NCBI RefSeq assembly: GCF_032854445.1
Contig: NC_088305.1
Span: 5,001 to 69,000, forward strand
Origin: Liolophura sinensis
Taxonomy: Eukaryota > Mollusca > Polyplacophora > Chitonida > Chitonidae
Reading direction: 5' to 3'
Length of the DNA stretch: 64,000 bases
The position numbers and the translations under genes are program-made. Below the pieces are notes generated by a model. It saw nothing but the letters and a program-made list of their open reading frames with translations, did no database searches and was not told where the DNA came from. This document shows positions 32,824 to 45,389 of the stretch, piece after piece (the first letter of the stretch is position 1; the number at the start of each line of letters is the position of its first letter).

Positions 32824-34165
32824 CAGATTAGCTCCATGCCACAACTGCCACAGATTTGCTACATGCCACAACTGCCACAGATTAACTACATGCCACAACT
32901 GCCACAGATTAGCTCCATGCCACAACTGCCACAGATTTGCTACATGCCACAACTGTGACAGATTAGCTCCATGCCACAACTGTCACAGATTACCCCCATG
33001 CCACAACTGCCACAAATTAGCTCCATGCCACAACTGCCACAGATTAGCTACATGCCACAACTGTGACAGATTAGCTGCATGCCACAACTGCCACAGATTT
33101 GCTACATGCCACAACTGCCACAGATTAGCTCCATGCCACAACTGCCACAGATTTGCTACATGCCACAACTGCCACAGATTAGCTCCATGCCACAACTGTC
33201 GCAGATTTCCTACACGCCACAACTGCCACAGATTTGCTACATGCCACAACTGCCACAGATTAGCTCCAAGCCACAACTGTCACAGATTACCCCCATGCCA
33301 CAAGTTAACTACATGCCACAACTGTCACAGGTCTGTTACATGCCACAACTGCCACAGATTAGCTACATGCCACAACTGTCACAGATTAGCTACATGCCAC
33401 AACTGTCACAGATTTGCTACATGGCACAACTGTCACAGATTAGCTACATGCCACAACTGCCACAGATTAGCTACATGCCACAACTGTCACAGATTAGCTC
33501 CATGCCACAACTGTCACGGATTTGCTACATGCCACAACTGTCACAGATTACCTACATACCACAGCTGTCACAGATTAGCTACATGTCACAACTGTCACAG
33601 ATTAGCTACATGCCACAACTGTCACATGCTACATGCCACAACTGCCACAGATTAGCTCTGTGCTACAACTGCCACAGATTAACTACATGCCACAACTCCC
33701 ACAGATTAGCTCCATGCCACAACTCCCACAGATTTGCTACATGCCACAACTGTCACAGATTAGCTCCATGCCAGTACTGCCACAAATTAACTACAAGCCA
33801 CAACTGTCACAGGTCTGTTACATGCCACAACTGTCACAGGTCTGTTACATGCCACAACTGTCACACATTAGCTCCATGCGACAACTGTCACAGATTTGCT
33901 ACATGGCACAACTGTCATAGATTTGCTCCATACCACAACTATCACAGATTTGTTACATGCCACAACTGTCACGCATTAGCTACATGCTACAACTGTCACA
34001 CATTAGCTCCATGCGACAACTGTCACAGATTTGCTACATGGCACCACTGTCACAGATTTGCTCCATACCACAACTATCACAGATTTGTTACATGCCACAT
34101 CTGTCACACATTAGCTACATGCCACAACTGTCACACATTAGCTACATGCCACAACTGCACATTAT
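32824..34165. repeat. 27-bp satellite, about 50 units
   Basis: The unit resembles agattagctacatgccacaa followed by ctgtcac. With 9 codons per unit, two + frames and one - frame stay open over hundreds of bases: CHNCHRLAT, MPQLPQISS and LWQLWHGAN repeats. One irregular unit near 33620 shifts the frames. It lies in the gene A intron between exons 2 and 3, so I read it as non-coding. Confidence 0.93.
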
Positions 34166-35112
34166 TTTTCAAAAATCGACTTTTTATATGCTTGGTCTTA
34201 TGCACCTAACAATGCAGTGACTAGGGGGAATGTGGTTAACCAGAACATTTTGTAACGAATGGACTTCCTATAAACCGAAACCAGGACCTTTTGCAATTGA
34301 CGCTTTCTTTGCGCGTCTGTTAAACTTGCATGTTGATGCGCTGAAGAAGTCCTTGCTGAAAGACGACACTAAGTTTCTAACACAACGCTGTTGGTGGAGT
34401 CTATATAATCTTATTATCGGTTGGTGCGAGCAAGATTTGTACTGCTGTCGTGAATACCCACCGTCAATACACAGAACTTTGCGCTTGAGAGAAACGCTGT
34501 TGTGCCACCCAACTCTTACAACCACCATCCACCCCCCCCACCCTCAACGAAGTTAGGTGTGAGGTACACTGGAATCACCCTGCCTGTCCGTCCGGCTGTT
34601 TGTCTGCGTGTCTGTAGACACGATTGTGTGTATGCATCTCTTCCCAAACTACCTCGCCGATTTTGATAAAATTCACTATATAACTCTCCTATTACCTGAA
34701 CGTGTACATGCTTTAATTTTAATGACAATCATGTTATTATTTTCAAACTTGCCCCACATCGGTATTTAGTGCAGTAATAGATTTTCATGCGCACAGATTT
34801 TGTTCAAGCAACTCCTGCTAAAGTATTGCATCAGTTTCCCTGAAACGTGAGATTTCAATCCAGTCTGGTAATTCCACATCAGATGAAGAATTGTCGCAGT
34901 ACGCTTGTATTATTTGAAGGGCAGGAAGTTCTTGGAGGATACTATCTATGTGTGCACATCTGTGGTCATGAATTAGCAGATTTTAAGCCATTTAAGCGGT
35001 CAAACACTTAACAGGAAGTGGAGACATACGGCCGTTGCAGGTTAATATGGAATTTAAGACTTCATCGTTTTACACACGACCGGTGCGTGTACACGCAAAC
35101 GTGTTTGATAAT
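34166..35112. other. gene A intron, no feature seen
   Basis: A 108-codon frame at 34230-34556 has no recognisable domain and no splice context. The remainder is non-repetitive as far as I can see. Confidence 0.4.
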
Positions 35113-35239
35113 GAAGGGAAGGATGGGAAAGAGAAGGTTGGGGAAGGGATGGTAGGGGAAGGGATGGTTGGGGAAGACAAAGTTGGAGAATTGAGGAAGG
35201 GAAGAGAAGATAGGGGAAGAGAGGGGAAGGGAAAGTTGT
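35113..35239 (+). repeat. polypurine tract, about 125 bp
   Basis: The strand is almost purely A and G, with repeats of gggatggttggggaag. It is a low-complexity G-rich tract. Confidence 0.85.
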
Positions 35240-35429
35240 AAAAAGAAAATGTACTGTCACTATGCATTCTATGGGCCAACGGGCCAAATGTATCCCTCTA
35301 CTTGGCTTAAACGCACAAGGCTGTAAATTCTCTAACAATATCTACGTTGCTGCATATAGCTGCAATATTCCCAAAGTGGTCTAATGATTCATTATCATTC
35401 GTTCATTGCATTCTGCTATAGCAACTTAC

Positions 35430-35541
35430 AGCCACGTTCTGACACTCGTCTGGGTAGGCACCCGCCTCAGTCTCCGTAAATGGGTAGCACGGATTGTAGG
35501 AGTAGAGATAGATGTCTGTGAGCGACTGCACGTCTTTGAAC
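35430..35541 (-). CDS. MRH-lectin gene A, exon 2 (luminal domain)
   Basis: The exon lies between acceptor ttctcctttctcctcag and donor gtaagttgc on the minus strand. It is 112 bp: one base completing the split codon of exon 1 plus 37 codons. It encodes FKDVQSLTDIYLYSYNPC and then DECQNVA. The YxYxxxPC pattern with a later Cys is typical of the start of MRH (mannose-6-phosphate receptor homology) domains, where these Cys form disulphides. It joins exon 1 (ending CCA GT) and exon 3 in frame. Confidence 0.8.
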
Positions 35542-35769
35542 CTGAGGAGAAAGGAGAAAGTCATGAACATGACCCACACTCAGCAAGTCTCGTTACATCC
35601 ACCCCCGACCTAGCCCGGGTGGTGATTCTATAACATGGACAACGTCATTTTGAATACAACAATTTGCCTCAGAATTTACACCTCTGGACGTAGAGTAAAA
35701 ACAACAACGACTACCGATAACTTGGTATGCAAAACAAAGTATGCTTTTTATTTGCACGGAGATACAGTT

Positions 35770-35951
35770 ATATTTATTATTTATTTGATTGGTGTTAAAC
35801 GCCGTACTAAAGAATATTTCACTTAAACGACGACGGCCAGCATTATGGTGGGAGGAAAACAGGCAGAACCCGGCGGAAACCCACCACCATCCGCAGGTTG
35901 CTACCAAACCTTCCCACGTACGGTCGGAGAGGAAGCCAACATGAGCTGGAC
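35770..35951 (-). repeat. tRNA-SINE family 1, copy lacking the tRNA-like head
   Basis: The SINE sense strand is minus. Tail and centre are complete, ending at gagctgga, where the left arm of a large inverted repeat begins. Confidence 0.85.
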
Positions 35952-36125
35952 ACACAATGCTATTCTTCTTCTTCTTTAGATTACATATTATGTCGAATTT
36001 TTGTGTGGACGCAGACAAGATCACACTATGCCACGTTATGCAAGCGAGAAAAAACCTTAACGGATAACAGATGAAACAGTTGAGCGGGAATTTGTACTGG
36101 AATGAATCAGCTAAAGCGTTTTGTC
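35952..36125 (+). repeat. left arm of a 170-bp inverted repeat
   Basis: Its reverse complement recurs at 36398-36619. Landmarks such as tggacgcagacaag and actatgccacgttatg occur in the same order in both arms. Confidence 0.85.
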
Positions 36126-36159
36126 CATGTGCTGTAAAAATACTATTTATCACAAATAA

Positions 36160-36397
36160 TAATTTATTTATTTATTTATTTGATTGGTGTTTTACGCCGT
36201 ACTCAAGAATATTTCACTTATACGACGGCGGCCACCATTATGGTGGGAGCAAACCGGGCCGAGTCCGGGGGAACCCACGACCACCCGCAGGTTGCTAGAA
36301 GACCTTCCCACGTACGGCCGAAGAGGAAGTCAGCATGAGCTGGACTTGAACTCACAGCGACCGCATTGGCGAGAGACTCCTGGGTCATTACGTTTTA
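36160..36397 (-). repeat. tRNA-SINE family 1 copy in the loop of the inverted repeat
   Basis: The SINE sense strand is minus. Tail, centre and part of the tRNA-like region are present up to gggtcattacg, where the right arm begins. Confidence 0.85.
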
Positions 36398-36619
36398 GGA
36401 CAAAACGCTTTAGGCGATTCATGAGTACGACGTTAAACCCCCAAGCACTCACTCACTCACTTTAGGCGATTCATTCCCGTACAAATTGCCGCTCCACTGT
36501 TTTATCTGTTATGTTATGCTTCTCGCTTACATAACGTGGCATAGTGTGATGTGCTTGTCTGCGTCCACGCAAAAGTTCGACATAACATGTCAATCTCAGG
36601 AAGAATAATAGCATAGTGT
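36398..36619 (-). repeat. right arm of the inverted repeat, carrying a small insertion
   Basis: Inverted match to 35952-36125. It contains a 38-bp insert (36423-36460) with the retroelement tail motif gagtacgacgttaaaccccc and (actc)n, flanked by a 14-bp duplication tttaggcgattcat at 36409-36422 and 36461-36474. Confidence 0.85.
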
Positions 36620-37890
36620 TACGCATCATACTTCGCTATGTTTCGCTTAGTCATCAATTAGTCACAGCCTGTAAATACCTGCGTGACAGCGACCCAAACA
36701 TGAACAATCTATGCACGCGGAGAAAAGTTAGGCACTCCCTAAAATTGTGCTACATTTATTAAAAATGGCATAACTGGTGGCAAGGAATTACTGACAAACA
36801 GATATCACAGAAAATTGTAATGTGTAAAGGCAACACTTTGGCCGTATGGAAACGCCACAAATATTATTACAGTGTAGAATTTAACCCGTCGTCATTTTGC
36901 CACATAATCGTAAGAGTAGACGTCACACCATGTCGCTTTTATATACCGATTGTGAGCTTCATATGGCGATACCAAGGTCATGTTCAGCTCATGCTTACTT
37001 GCCTCTGTAAAGAACATGCGAATGATCTTGGGTAAAACAGTCTGGAGTATGGTGTAAACAAGGAAATAAAGAAATTTGGGTAGAAAGATTTCTTTGAGTT
37101 TGTGAAATGTTTCTGGGCAAATCAAATCAACAGCGCATCTAGCCTTCATGTGTCTGAATGACCTTTATCCCAGTAGGCTGATTACTTGTTTCTTTTTTAG
37201 TTCTGACAAGTTCCATTTTTTAATCTATTAATATTTTAAGCCCTTTGCTCCTTTGTTTGTTTTTGTTTTCACCGGTGCAGCGGAAAAGTTGTCGTCCATA
37301 AATCAGACGCTCGACTGTTGAATCTGACTACTCCACTGGTGTAGTCTTTCTTATAACACAATATACCTGTAATAACTAATAGTGAATGTGTTTACAGTTA
37401 CATTTGCTTGTGGTTTTTGCTACAGCGCTTTTGTCTGTAGTAAAGCATTCTGGATCTGATCAGTTGGGACTGGAAGTTGTGTTCATGGCCAAAGAGTGTG
37501 CTGATGTCTGGCACAAAGCAGCTATGACATCAACGTAAAACTATTAATAGCCCTTGTCTGGAGAAGTTAAGTAAGACGGCTAGGCTTCCGCCGGGGAATT
37601 GCTTTGGATGGTTTTTGTCCTGCGGCGTCTTTTGTCGTAGATTCGTGGGAGCATGGTGTTTTATGCAAACAGAAATCAAATTTTTCTAGGTTGTACCTTA
37701 TTCTACCTACACTGGCTCATTTGATTTACCTTAGTGCATCGGCTAGTACTTCATACAAAATGACAGCTTCCATTAGTTAACAATACTTGAATTTGAATTT
37801 GATGGACACATTTGTGCCGTCACATGTTTGATGGTGTTGTCATCAGCCGTATATATGTCATCCGTACACGAAAACTATCGATGCAGTATT
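36620..37890. other. gene A intron, no feature seen
   Basis: I found no recognisable exon, repeat or RNA gene in this part of the first intron. Confidence 0.4.
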
Positions 37891-37894
37891 AGCT

Positions 37895-38175
37895 ATATTT
37901 ATTTATTTATTTATTTTATTTCACTGGAAAATAAAATATTGGAATAGATTTACGCCGTACTCAAGAGTAAATCACTAACACAACGGTGGCCAGTAAGAAA
38001 GGAGGAAACCGGGCAGAGCCCGGGGGAAACCCACGACTATCGGCAGTTTGCTGGCGGATGTTCCCCCGTACTACATGAGAGGAAGTCAGTGTGAGCTAGA
38101 CGAATTCATAGCGACCGAACTGTGGAGACGCTGCTGGGTCACTGCGCTGCTGGCAATTCTGTCGAGGAGGCCCTT
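37895..38175 (-). repeat. tRNA-SINE family 1, diverged full-length copy
   Basis: The SINE sense strand is minus. Tail, centre and a degraded tRNA-like head ending gaggaggccc are present, with a small insertion in the tail. Confidence 0.8.
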
Positions 38176-38234
38176 TTATAAGGACACAGACCCCCATTAC
38201 AACTTGCGTTTTTCGGTAGGGACGATTGTGGTTA

Positions 38235-38572
38235 TGTGTATTTTAGGGTGTAAAGTCTTTTTTTTTTTTGCTGCCAGCCTGCCGTTTTTGGTGTACAGGT
38301 GCATGCTTGGTATCAAAATGATGGAAATGGAGACAGGTGGTGATGAGGCTGCGAGTGACGTCCCCTTGGCGTTTCTCGGCACCCCTCCCAGCTGCCGGCA
38401 TAGAAAGGTCCAGATTTTGATGGTCAGCCTATGTCAAGATTTTTATGGCTTCTTTCTCACAGGCTGGGCCAGGTATGCACCAAAGCTTATTGGCCATGGA
38501 ATGTTTGGGACTGAGCTACAGCGCTAAATGTTAACATTGTCGCTTATGGAAAACAATGGGGTCTGAGGCCAT
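38235..38572 (+). repeat. dispersed repeat X, copy 1
   Basis: It matches 54943-55343 from tttagggtgtaaagtctttt to gtctgaggccat but lacks about 55 bp present in that copy. A frame that crosses this repeat and the neighbouring SINE is fortuitous. Confidence 0.85.
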
Positions 38573-39327
38573 AAGCGTTGTTGAATTTACTGTTAAAAGT
38601 GACCTCCCTTTAGAACTATATTATTTGAATTGATGGCAAGCAGGTTCATTCCAGTTATGGCTTCAAGGGCTGCCTAAAACTTCTACGCCACATCACGGGT
38701 GGTTTGAATACCGTTTGGCTACACCTTTATCCTGTAGCAGGGTGCTCGCCTCGAAGATCGTGGCCCCATGTTAAAATGAAGCCTATCCGTCATCGTGGCA
38801 GAGGTGAGTGTAAACAATGTCGCCTTGCGTGTGGAGAGTTATCACCGAAGCCGCCTTCAGGTAGTTCTTGTTGAAGCCTACAACTTCTGCAATATTTCAA
38901 CGACTCAGATGATAACTGCAAGTTAAATAAAACTAGCCCAACGGTGTGGTCGAAAGTCATTAAATCCGTTCTGCAAAATTTTAAACGGGGCCAACTGCTA
39001 GATGCATCAATACGAAATTGATAAGGATGATTTGACACGGAACGCGTTCGCCATTACAGTTTACGGGTTGGTTTCATTTTAACATGAGGCGATGAACTTC
39101 GAGACCGGAAGGCTTCTAACGAATAACGGTGAGGCCACCGAAAACTGTAGAATGCATACTTGTGCGAGGTGTGAGGTGACAGAACTCTGGCATAAGTCCA
39201 AGAAAAGTAAATATAAGGTTTCATAACTCTACCGGAGTATAAGCAGAGGTAGAAATATTCAGAGGTAGAAATATTCAGAGTTAATTTTACTCAAAGCCTT
39301 AAATGGGGTTTATTATAAAATACTCAC

Positions 39328-39530
39328 ACTGGCTGTCCATTCTGGTTTCCTATACCAGAGAGATCGTAAGTTATTCCGGAACAACTAAAGGAACAGTCCG
39401 ATAGCTTAACACAGTCTTCGGCCGAAATCAGTCGTTCAGACAACATAATTCCCACCAGGAACACCCGAACAACAAATTTGTTTACCAATAAACTGTTTAC
39501 TGTACAACATCGGGGTTTGGATGGCACCAT
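39328..39530 (-). CDS. MRH-lectin gene A, first coding exon (signal peptide and start of luminal domain)
   Basis: Coding starts at ATG 39530 and ends at donor gtgagtatt in phase 2. The 67 codons give a basic start, a hydrophobic core FVVRVFLVGIML and a likely cleavage after SERLISA. The first part of a luminal domain follows, DCVKLSDCSFSCSGITYDLS. A signal peptide plus a Cys-rich start with YDLS is the pattern of mannose-6-phosphate-receptor-like (MRH) lectins, which sort glycoproteins between Golgi and endosomes. With exons 2, 3, 4 and the membrane exon, 682 coding bases of gene A are seen, spread over 12 kb. All found junctions agree in phase. One luminal exon and the last exon are missing from my reading. 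An ATG further upstream was not seen in frame. Confidence 0.75.
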
Positions 39531-40380
39531 ATCTCGTTTTTTTCTCAAGGTAACTGGATGAAAGTCAAACCGAAGTAACCGATGATATCTGGAGGATTTT
39601 ACTTGGATGACGTCACTCGTGACACATCCTTAATGTTTCATTTCAGTTTGCTCAGTCCACACGGTCGATCCATGGCATAAAATATCTTTAAGAAAACCAC
39701 CGCTGGAAGGTTTTAAAACAACAAAATAAGCTCGCTGTTCACAGTAAATCAACACTTCGGCAGGTTTCCACCAGATATAGAACGTCACAACGAGTATGGC
39801 TCAGAGGTTGTACTTTTTGCACTCTGTCGTATTTCACCATCTCAACAGCTAAGGGCGTATAGCCTGTTCTGTTAAGTTCTCCTCAGGACCTTAAATGCTT
39901 ACGGTAGATATCAAATCAGGAACAGATCGATATACAATACAGGCTATAATGTAGAGATCACGGTCAACCGATTGTATCGTCAGAGGTACAAAGATCAGGT
40001 AAAAAGAGATTGTCAGTTACCTCACCCATACATTAATCTTTGTAAATGTGCACATTTGAAAGATAACAAATATGTATGCGGTGCGATTCAGTATGTCATG
40101 TAGATCGGGCGATACATTTACATAAATAGGGGACTGTTTTCTCTAAAGCAGTAGGTCGGGTACATAACTATCCTCGCTCCTTTTATATGTATGTTTATAT
40201 TTTGTGTGTGCCAGAATTAACCTTCGTAAGTAAAACATCCACATTGTAAAATTTCCATTTGGCATAGTGATCTAATGTACTATACTCGAAACCGACAGCC
40301 TATTACTAATAACGTGTCTTAATCAAGATCATGCTTTATACCATTAGTCGCTATCATTTATTTATAGTTATAAAAAGTAA
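39531..40380. other. region upstream of gene A
   Basis: This stretch should contain the 5' untranslated part and promoter of gene A. I cannot point to a TATA box or a start site with confidence. No repeat was recognised. Confidence 0.4.
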
Positions 40381-40382
40381 AA

Positions 40383-40465
40383 TTTTTACCTAAGTTTGTG
40401 TTTTATGCCGGACTCGAGACTATATCAGTTATATGACGACGACCAGCCTTGTGATAGGACATATA
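40383..40465 (-). repeat. tRNA-SINE family 1, degenerate tail fragment
   Basis: The stretch gtgttttatgccggactcga with tatatgacgacgaccagc is a diverged version of the conserved tail. Confidence 0.6.
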
Positions 40466-41602
40466 CAACAGTTCGTCACACTTTCGTGTCCTTCTTTGCC
40501 AACAGGGTGCATGACCTGGTAACTCCTCTGGTAAGTTGATTAGTTTGTGGCGGATTGCATACCACGGTCATCACTTATCAAAACAAAACGTGTGTGGTAG
40601 CGCCCGAGTGGAAATGGGATGGTCGAGTTCAGTATCTCGAGACAACTCTGGAGAGGTCAAGGCCTCTGTGTATGTGTTGGGCCTTACTGGCTGTATGTAC
40701 TTGTCTCCACTTCTACTAAACACTAAAGTGTATACTTCTGTTACCCAATTTAGCACCAGTTTGCTATTGTGTGGTGGTCAATGAAGAGGAAATTGTTCGC
40801 CAGCGTGGTGGAATGAAAGGTAAACATCACTGCGACACCATAACAATTCGGGCTACAAGTATAACAGAGATTATGGTTCTTGGTTATTTAATTGCACAGG
40901 GTGTTATTTCTCTTTATCATATTTTGTGTTAAGGGTTTAATATTAATTATTATAAAACTCTTGTGATAACTGTGCGCATTTCCAACCCACACAAAATATG
41001 AAAGCTGGCGCTAAGTAGGACCCCGGTTTCTTATTTTTGTAAACATACACATAAATTTTCTTTAGCTGTATTTCGTAAAGCATGGCAACAAAAAAGAACA
41101 CTTTGTCCTGGTTCACATAAACATATACACGTTTGCAGGTAATGTGGAGATTAAATTACATAATCAAACACACGCATACAGGTAAAGTGTCTTGGCATTA
41201 TTAAACAAATACGCTAAAGCACTAAGTAGTACAGCTTTTGGCGTCTGCGCTAGAACATACTAAGGTTATCAAGGCAGGGTTAGGAGACTTTAAAGATTGA
41301 ACATTCCATTTTTATAGTATTTTCCAGTTTCAAAACACACATCAAGGCTACATGGAAACAATTTTCTTCACTTGTAAAATTACCCCAGTTAGTTTCATTC
41401 TTTAATATGTTCAGAGCGGTGCATTATGAAATTTCAAATAGTGTATTTCAACTTTAAATTGGCATTTTTCATGTGACAGTGAAACCCTTTATCAGGGCCA
41501 TTTAAGATTTTTTCAAACTTAAGTGTTGGCACCTACGTATCGTTTTAAAGTCTTAATCTGATTCTGAAAGTGCATATTTTTAGAAAATTGGATGACGTAT
41601 AC

Positions 41603-41775
41603 AGTATTTATTTATTTGTCTGACTGATGTTTTACGCCGATCAAGAATATTTCACTAATACGACGGCGGACAACATTATGGTGAGAGGAAACTGTGCTCT
41701 GGGAAATCCACGACGATCCACAGGCTGCTAGCAGACCTTCCCACATACGACCGGAGAGGAAGCCAGCAGGGGCTG
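41603..41775 (-). repeat. tRNA-SINE family 1, copy lacking the head
   Basis: The SINE sense strand is minus. Tail and centre are recognisable up to gaggaagccagcaggggct. Confidence 0.8.
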
Positions 41776-43667
41776 ACGTACAGTATATTGGAACACAAAT
41801 ATCTCCCGAGAGAGTGTCAGCATAGTTATGTAGTATCTCAGGTTTTCAATTCCAGACCCAACTACAAAAAAAAAAACCCCGCATTTTTCATGGTCCGGAA
41901 AAAAGTTACTCTCAAATTCCATGTTTTCCAGGGCCTAAAAATACACTGAGTATGAAAACAAATGCACTATAGTTCAACAGACATAATACAATCCGAGATA
42001 AACATGGTAAAGAGTTTAATAAAAACTAAATAATGGTTCTATGCACTGGTGTAGAAAAAAGGGGACATTGAAAATTTTCAGTTTATTTGCTGGTTAGAAT
42101 AAAATAACCAGCAACGAAAGGATTATGTTGCATTCTCACATAAATATATCGCGGCTTGAAACATTATAGAACAATGGCTTGCTTCTTGTCAAACTTGCTT
42201 CCTTAAATATGGCTGGAATGATCAATCTAACAGAACCACATACCAGTTGATTTACATCCCAGTTAGAGAGAAAAAAAAAAACTTTTTTCACAGGTCAACA
42301 ACAGGTAAGCTAAAAAAAACGACCATAATAGGGTGGCAGCATTTAACCTCAGCCTCTCACCACAAGCAAATGTACTGACCAGTCCAAGAACCATCATTTG
42401 ACCTTTTCTGAACATGCTAGACCTGTGCTAGAACCTTTCTAGATGCGATCTAGAAACCTCCAGAAACTGTGCTAGAACCTGTCTAGACGCGCCCTGGGAA
42501 CATTCAGAAACTGTGCTAGAATCTTTCTAGACGCGCGATAGAAACATTCTGGAAGTGTGCTGACAATGTCTTGCATATAGCATGAAATGTTTGTACAAAC
42601 AAGTACACAGGCATAAGAGAGGCCAATGTCATCACCAGCCGTATATATCAATCAAGCAGATCTAACAGTTCAGGGACACAGCACATCAATATCCCGCATG
42701 TGCGTGCTCAACACAATGGTAAACAAACAATTAAGCAACTTACACCATAAATATAAAGAAAGGATGAGTTATAAACAAAATGTGTAAATATAAAATACCT
42801 ACATCTTATGCATAGTCTATTACGTGACCTTAAGTATTTTCATACACTAACACAGATCTTAAGTACATGTAGAAGAGAATGAAAAACAAAAGTTTGGTTT
42901 CTTAGGAGTAAGAGACACACTACTCATAACAATAAACAATACTTTCAAGCTAAACTCAACAAAGTAGTGACTAACTCAGCAAAAGGGATACCAATCTACA
43001 TTCAACACTCAACAATTCACACATGCAAGTTTAATACATGTATATTTGTTTAAAAATATTCCCTCAAAAACATCTGTAAAAGGAGTGAGCTATGTTTGCA
43101 GAATGCTCCAACGAAAACTATAACAAACCTCACAAATCCTATAACCATATTAAAACATCGACGTACCTAAATCCAACAGTTTTTCTTCATATACAAGCTC
43201 AAGATACAGTTTTTATTCTGGAATGCTAAGAACATTTAATATGTAACAATTTGCCAGGTGTCCATGCCAAGAAAACAAACAATGTTGACTGATTTACAGG
43301 TATTTGTCACGAAAATAACAAAAAATAAGTCTAAGTATAATGCCATAAAAATATATGTCCATTCTTTTCTAGCATTTTTGTTTGTCCTCCAGACCGTACC
43401 TACGAGATTATGACAAGGTAATGGTTCTCGTGCATATTTTCAACCCTTCACAAATGTTTCAGTGATTTTTCTGCCAACATTCACCGTCATATAACACACC
43501 GTATTGCCCTAAACGTACATTTTGGAGACAAATAAAAGACATAAAATATTACTTTTGGTGGTCAAACTTTTCCCAGATTTCCAGTAAAATATCAACTCCA
43601 CTTACAAACACGTTTCTAAGATTACTAGACCTCTCGGAATCAGCCAAAATAATTATATTATTCATTC
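41776..43667. other. no gene seen; short repeats of ctagaa
   Basis: Mostly AT-rich unique DNA. At about 42415-42560 three loose copies of a roughly 50-bp block contain gtgctagaac and tttctaga. Nothing supports a gene. Confidence 0.4.
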
Positions 43668-43769
43668 CCGAAATTTGTCCAGGTCACGAAATTTGTCTAC
43701 ATCACGAAACTTGTCTAGGTCACGAAATTTGGCTACGGTCTAGGTCACGAAATTTGTCTAGGTCACGTA
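43668..43769. repeat. short tandem repeat, unit about 18 bp
   Basis: About five units like tcacgaaatttgtctagg, irregular at one point. Confidence 0.8.
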
Positions 43770-43984
43770 CAGTATTTTGGATCAGTGATATCACACGTGG
43801 TGCGATTAAATGTGAAAAATGTCATGGACAAAAAACATGTTTGACAAAAAAACATCATGACAGCATTTTCAAACACTTAGAAAAATACTTTCGTCATTTG
43901 TTCATGCGTCATACGAAATTACAGGTAAAATCCTACATTACATTAATATCAGAATTACACATAGCTACCGGCTTGAGCAACAGA

Positions 43985-44875
43985 TGGTTTTCCAGTGACA
44001 AGGTTACAAATAAAAGTGACTTGTTGTTTCACCTTTATGGTCACTCTCTTCAGACAGGACAGGACTGCTTAATACATGTACACATGGTTTCCCAGTGACA
44101 AGGTTACAAATAAAAGTGACCTCTTGTTTCACCTTTATCGTCATTGTCTTCAGACAGGACAGGACAGGACTGCTTAATACATGTACACATGGTTTCCCAG
44201 TGACAAGGTTACAAACAAAAGTGACCTCTTGTTTCACCTTTATGGTCACTGTCTTCAGACAGGACAGGACAACTTAATACATGTACACATGGTTCCTCAG
44301 TGACAAGGTTACAAATAAAAGTGACTTCTTGTTTCACCTTTATCGTCATTGTCTTCAGACAGGACAGGACTACTGAATACATGTACACATGGTTTTCCAG
44401 TGACAAGGTTACAAATAAAAGTGACCTGTAGTTTCACCTTTATCGTCATTGTCTTCAGACAGGACAGGACTACTGAATACATGTACACATGGTTTCCAGT
44501 GACAAGGTTACAAACAAAAGTGACCTCTTGTTTCACCTTTATCGTCATTGTCTTCAGACAGGACAGGACTACTGAATACATGTACACATGGTTTCCCAGT
44601 GACAAGGTTACAAAATAAAAGTGACCTCTTGTTTCACCTTGATGGTCATTGTCTTCAGACAGGGCAGGACTACTTAATACATGTAACATGGTTTCCCAGT
44701 GACATGGTTACAAATAAAAGTCACTTGTTGTTCACCTTTACCTCATTGTCTTCAGACAGGGCAGGACTACTTAATACATGTACACATGGTTTCCCAGTGA
44801 CAAGGTAACAAATAAAAGTGACTTGTTTCACCTTTATCGTCATTGTCTTCAGACAGGGCAGGACTACTGAATACA
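43985..44875. repeat. 100-bp satellite, 9 units
   Basis: The landmark cagtgacaaggttacaaa recurs at 43993, 44093, 44198, 44298, 44398, 44497, 44597, 44697 (one base changed) and 44795. Units contain cagacaggacaggact. Frames in it shift from unit to unit because 100 is not a multiple of three. Confidence 0.93.
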
Positions 44876-45389
44876 TGTTATACATAAACCTAACTTATGT
44901 TATAAAGTGCATGTATTCTGGCATAAGTATTCTAGCTATATTTTTGAACTTTGTAACAACCAACATCAACACAAACCAGATTCAAGCAACTTTGATAGGG
45001 TGTATACTGTTTTCAAACACATGGAATATCAGTAGTCATCATTGTATATGCTACTGTGAATAATACTTGGACAAATCTTCCATAATAATTTATAAAATAT
45101 TCTGCAATTACCTAATAACCTAATTCTGCAACCATTCCAACCAACACTGTGACCAATATTTTGAAACAAAGTGAGAGAGCTATGAGGTGTAAAGAAGTAA
45201 TCTGCACAATTTTATAAAGCTTGCATCTTTAGTTACACAAGCAAATCATTTTTTGTGTCATTTCCATAATAACTATCTGCATAATTTCCACTGAAAACAG
45301 TGCTTCAGAGGTTGAAAAAGTTCAAGTATGTGTAGTTCCACGTTGAACTTCCTGAATCGAAACTTCCTGAGTCTGATCAAATGCTGTCA

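Noticed and set aside
32783-33655. 290-codon frame with CxxCH repeats as a multiheme cytochrome
   Set aside because: It is produced by a 27-bp satellite inside an intron, with other frames equally open and no signal peptide.
34230-34556. 108-codon frame after the 27-bp satellite
   Set aside because: No domain, no splice borders and no repeat match; length is within chance for the region.
38048-38527. 159-codon open frame on +
   Set aside because: It crosses the end of a SINE and the dispersed repeat X, so it is a chance frame.
42415-42560. Heat-shock-element-like clusters (gaa and ttc blocks)
   Set aside because: Spacing between gaa and ttc does not fit the element; they are part of a loose 50-bp repeat.
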